From contig JBICHM010000266.1 in NCBI GenBank assembly GCA_043101835.1, positions 1 through 24,559 on the forward strand: 24,559 nt of DNA, given 5' to 3'. This DNA comes from JBICHM01 sp043101835. Lineage in GTDB: Bacteria; Planctomycetota; Phycisphaerae; Phycisphaerales; UBA1924. Every line of letters starts with the position of its first letter. The stretch's first letter is position 1. Below the pieces are notes generated by a model. That model was not told where the DNA came from. It worked only from the letters and a program-made list of their open reading frames with translations, and did no database searches. The translations under genes were made by a program, and so were the position numbers. Of the stretch, positions 23,929-24,559 are shown piece after piece.

Positions 23929-24559
23929 TCACTCCGAAATCGGACACTCGCAAGCAAGCAATCCAAGAACGCGATCCACGCCACCATGCGCCGGATCGTC
24001 GCAGTCGAGCACAATGACAGGCTCGGCCCGGCCCGGGGCCTCGTAGCGCTCGCGCAATGCCAGGTACACCCCCGCGTCGGCATCCGACACATCCGTCCCC
24101 GCCAGCGCCCGCGCACGCAGCCGCACCAACGTCGTCGCCTCCGCGCACTTGCACCACGCGACAACGCCAACCCCACCAACCCCAAGCAGTTGCGCCCGAC
24201 GCGCCGCCGTCGGCGCCGTCGAATCCAGCACCACGCTCCCGCCGGCCCCAAGCACCCGACACCCCGAAGCCACCACTGCTTCATACGTTTTTTCAGTTAT
24301 TTCATCGGAATATAGCGCATCACCCCCGCGCGCCGCTGGCGACAGCCCGGCGAGGCGTTTCCGCTCCGTATCCGACCGCACCACCGTCGCGCGCAGCGCC
24401 GGCGCGAGCCGGCGCGCCCAGGTCGACTTCCCCGTCCCCGGCAGCCCCGTCATCACGACGCACGCCGGATCGAGCGTGTACCCCACCGCCAGGTGGAACG
24501 CCGCCACCGCCTCCTGCCACGCCGCGACGCGCGCCTCGTCGCCGGCCTGCCCGCCGTCG
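23929..24559 (-). CDS. P-loop kinase domain, probably the C-terminal part of an APH/AAA fusion (5' end outside window)
   Basis: The frame is open to the window edge; 209 residues are visible. A Walker A motif GLPGTGKST (38-46 from the edge) is followed by ARRLAPALRATVVRSDTERK, the layout of the COG0645 kinase domain. In many bacteria this domain is the C-terminal half of a protein whose N-terminal half resembles aminoglycoside phosphotransferases. The residues before the P-loop (AAWQEAVAAFHLAVGY) look like the junction of that fusion, so a GTG at 24507 is probably not the true start. The substrate is unknown. A short AT-rich tract with rare codons (about 24280-24316) interrupts the otherwise GC-rich gene. 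It ends 268 bases before ccoNO on the same strand. Confidence 0.8.
   Translation of the reverse strand, partial: DGGQAGDEARVAAWQEAVAAFHLAVGYTLDPACVVMTGLPGTGKSTWARRLAPALRATVVRSDTERKRLAGLSPAARGGDALYSDEITEKTYEAVVASGCRVLGAGGSVVLDSTAPTAARRAQLLGVGGVGVVAWCKCAEATTLVRLRARALAGTDVSDADAGVYLALRERYEAPGRAEPVIVLDCDDPAHGGVDRVLGLLACECPISE

Overview
The window is a dense, GC-rich stretch of a bacterial chromosome. The gene content points to a planctomycete of the Phycisphaerae type. The clues are a kinase/TPR protein with the planctomycete-style juxtamembrane block, a fused ccoNO cytochrome oxidase gene, a FixH protein with its 'PDYYDKALAWDE' block, and frequent four-base start/stop overlaps. That assignment is inference from protein style; there is no rRNA or other marker here. 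No tRNA, rRNA, CRISPR array, insertion sequence or integrase was seen.

Layout. (1) 1-1642: the C-terminal part of a membrane Ser/Thr kinase with TPR repeats, cut by the window edge. (2) 1663-9216: an arginine biosynthesis operon, argR-argC-argB-argF-argG-argH-argJ, all on +. It opens with a strong promoter overlapped by an ARG box and apparently gives a leaderless argR mRNA. An unusual 137-base gap between argB and argF holds a 14-codon arginine-rich ORF and paired hairpins laid out like a ribosome-dependent attenuator. argD, argA/argE and carAB are not in the window. (3) 9226-9662: two small envelope genes on -, a lipoprotein and a DUF1328 membrane protein. (4) 9894-13838: lemA, an M48 (HtpX-like) metallopeptidase with a long helical/TerB-like tail, and a DUF1704 'QEGLA' putative zinc carboxypeptidase. 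(5) 13835-14140: a small unknown protein on -. (6) 14363-15037: a FixJ-like LuxR-family regulator whose receiver domain has lost its phospho-acceptor Asp. (7) 15061-23660, on -: a complete cbb3 oxidase locus in the order ccoNO-ccoQ-ccoP-ccoG-ccoH-safE-ccoI-ccoS. (8) 23929-24559, on -: the C-terminal kinase domain of a likely APH/P-loop kinase fusion, cut by the window edge.

How the parts work together. The arg genes take N-acetylglutamate to arginine; ArgJ would recycle the acetyl group, and ArgR would sense the product at the operon's own promoter. The cco genes encode the catalytic core (fused CcoNO), the small subunit CcoQ and a mono-heme CcoP. They also encode the assembly set: CcoG (Fe-S/copper reduction), CcoH/FixH, a SafE-type membrane protein, CcoI (copper ATPase) and CcoS. 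The degenerate FixJ-like regulator lies tail-to-tail with ccoS and is a natural candidate controller of the oxidase, by analogy with FixJ and fixNOQP. The most novel-looking item is the argB-argF intergenic element; the degenerate regulator is second.
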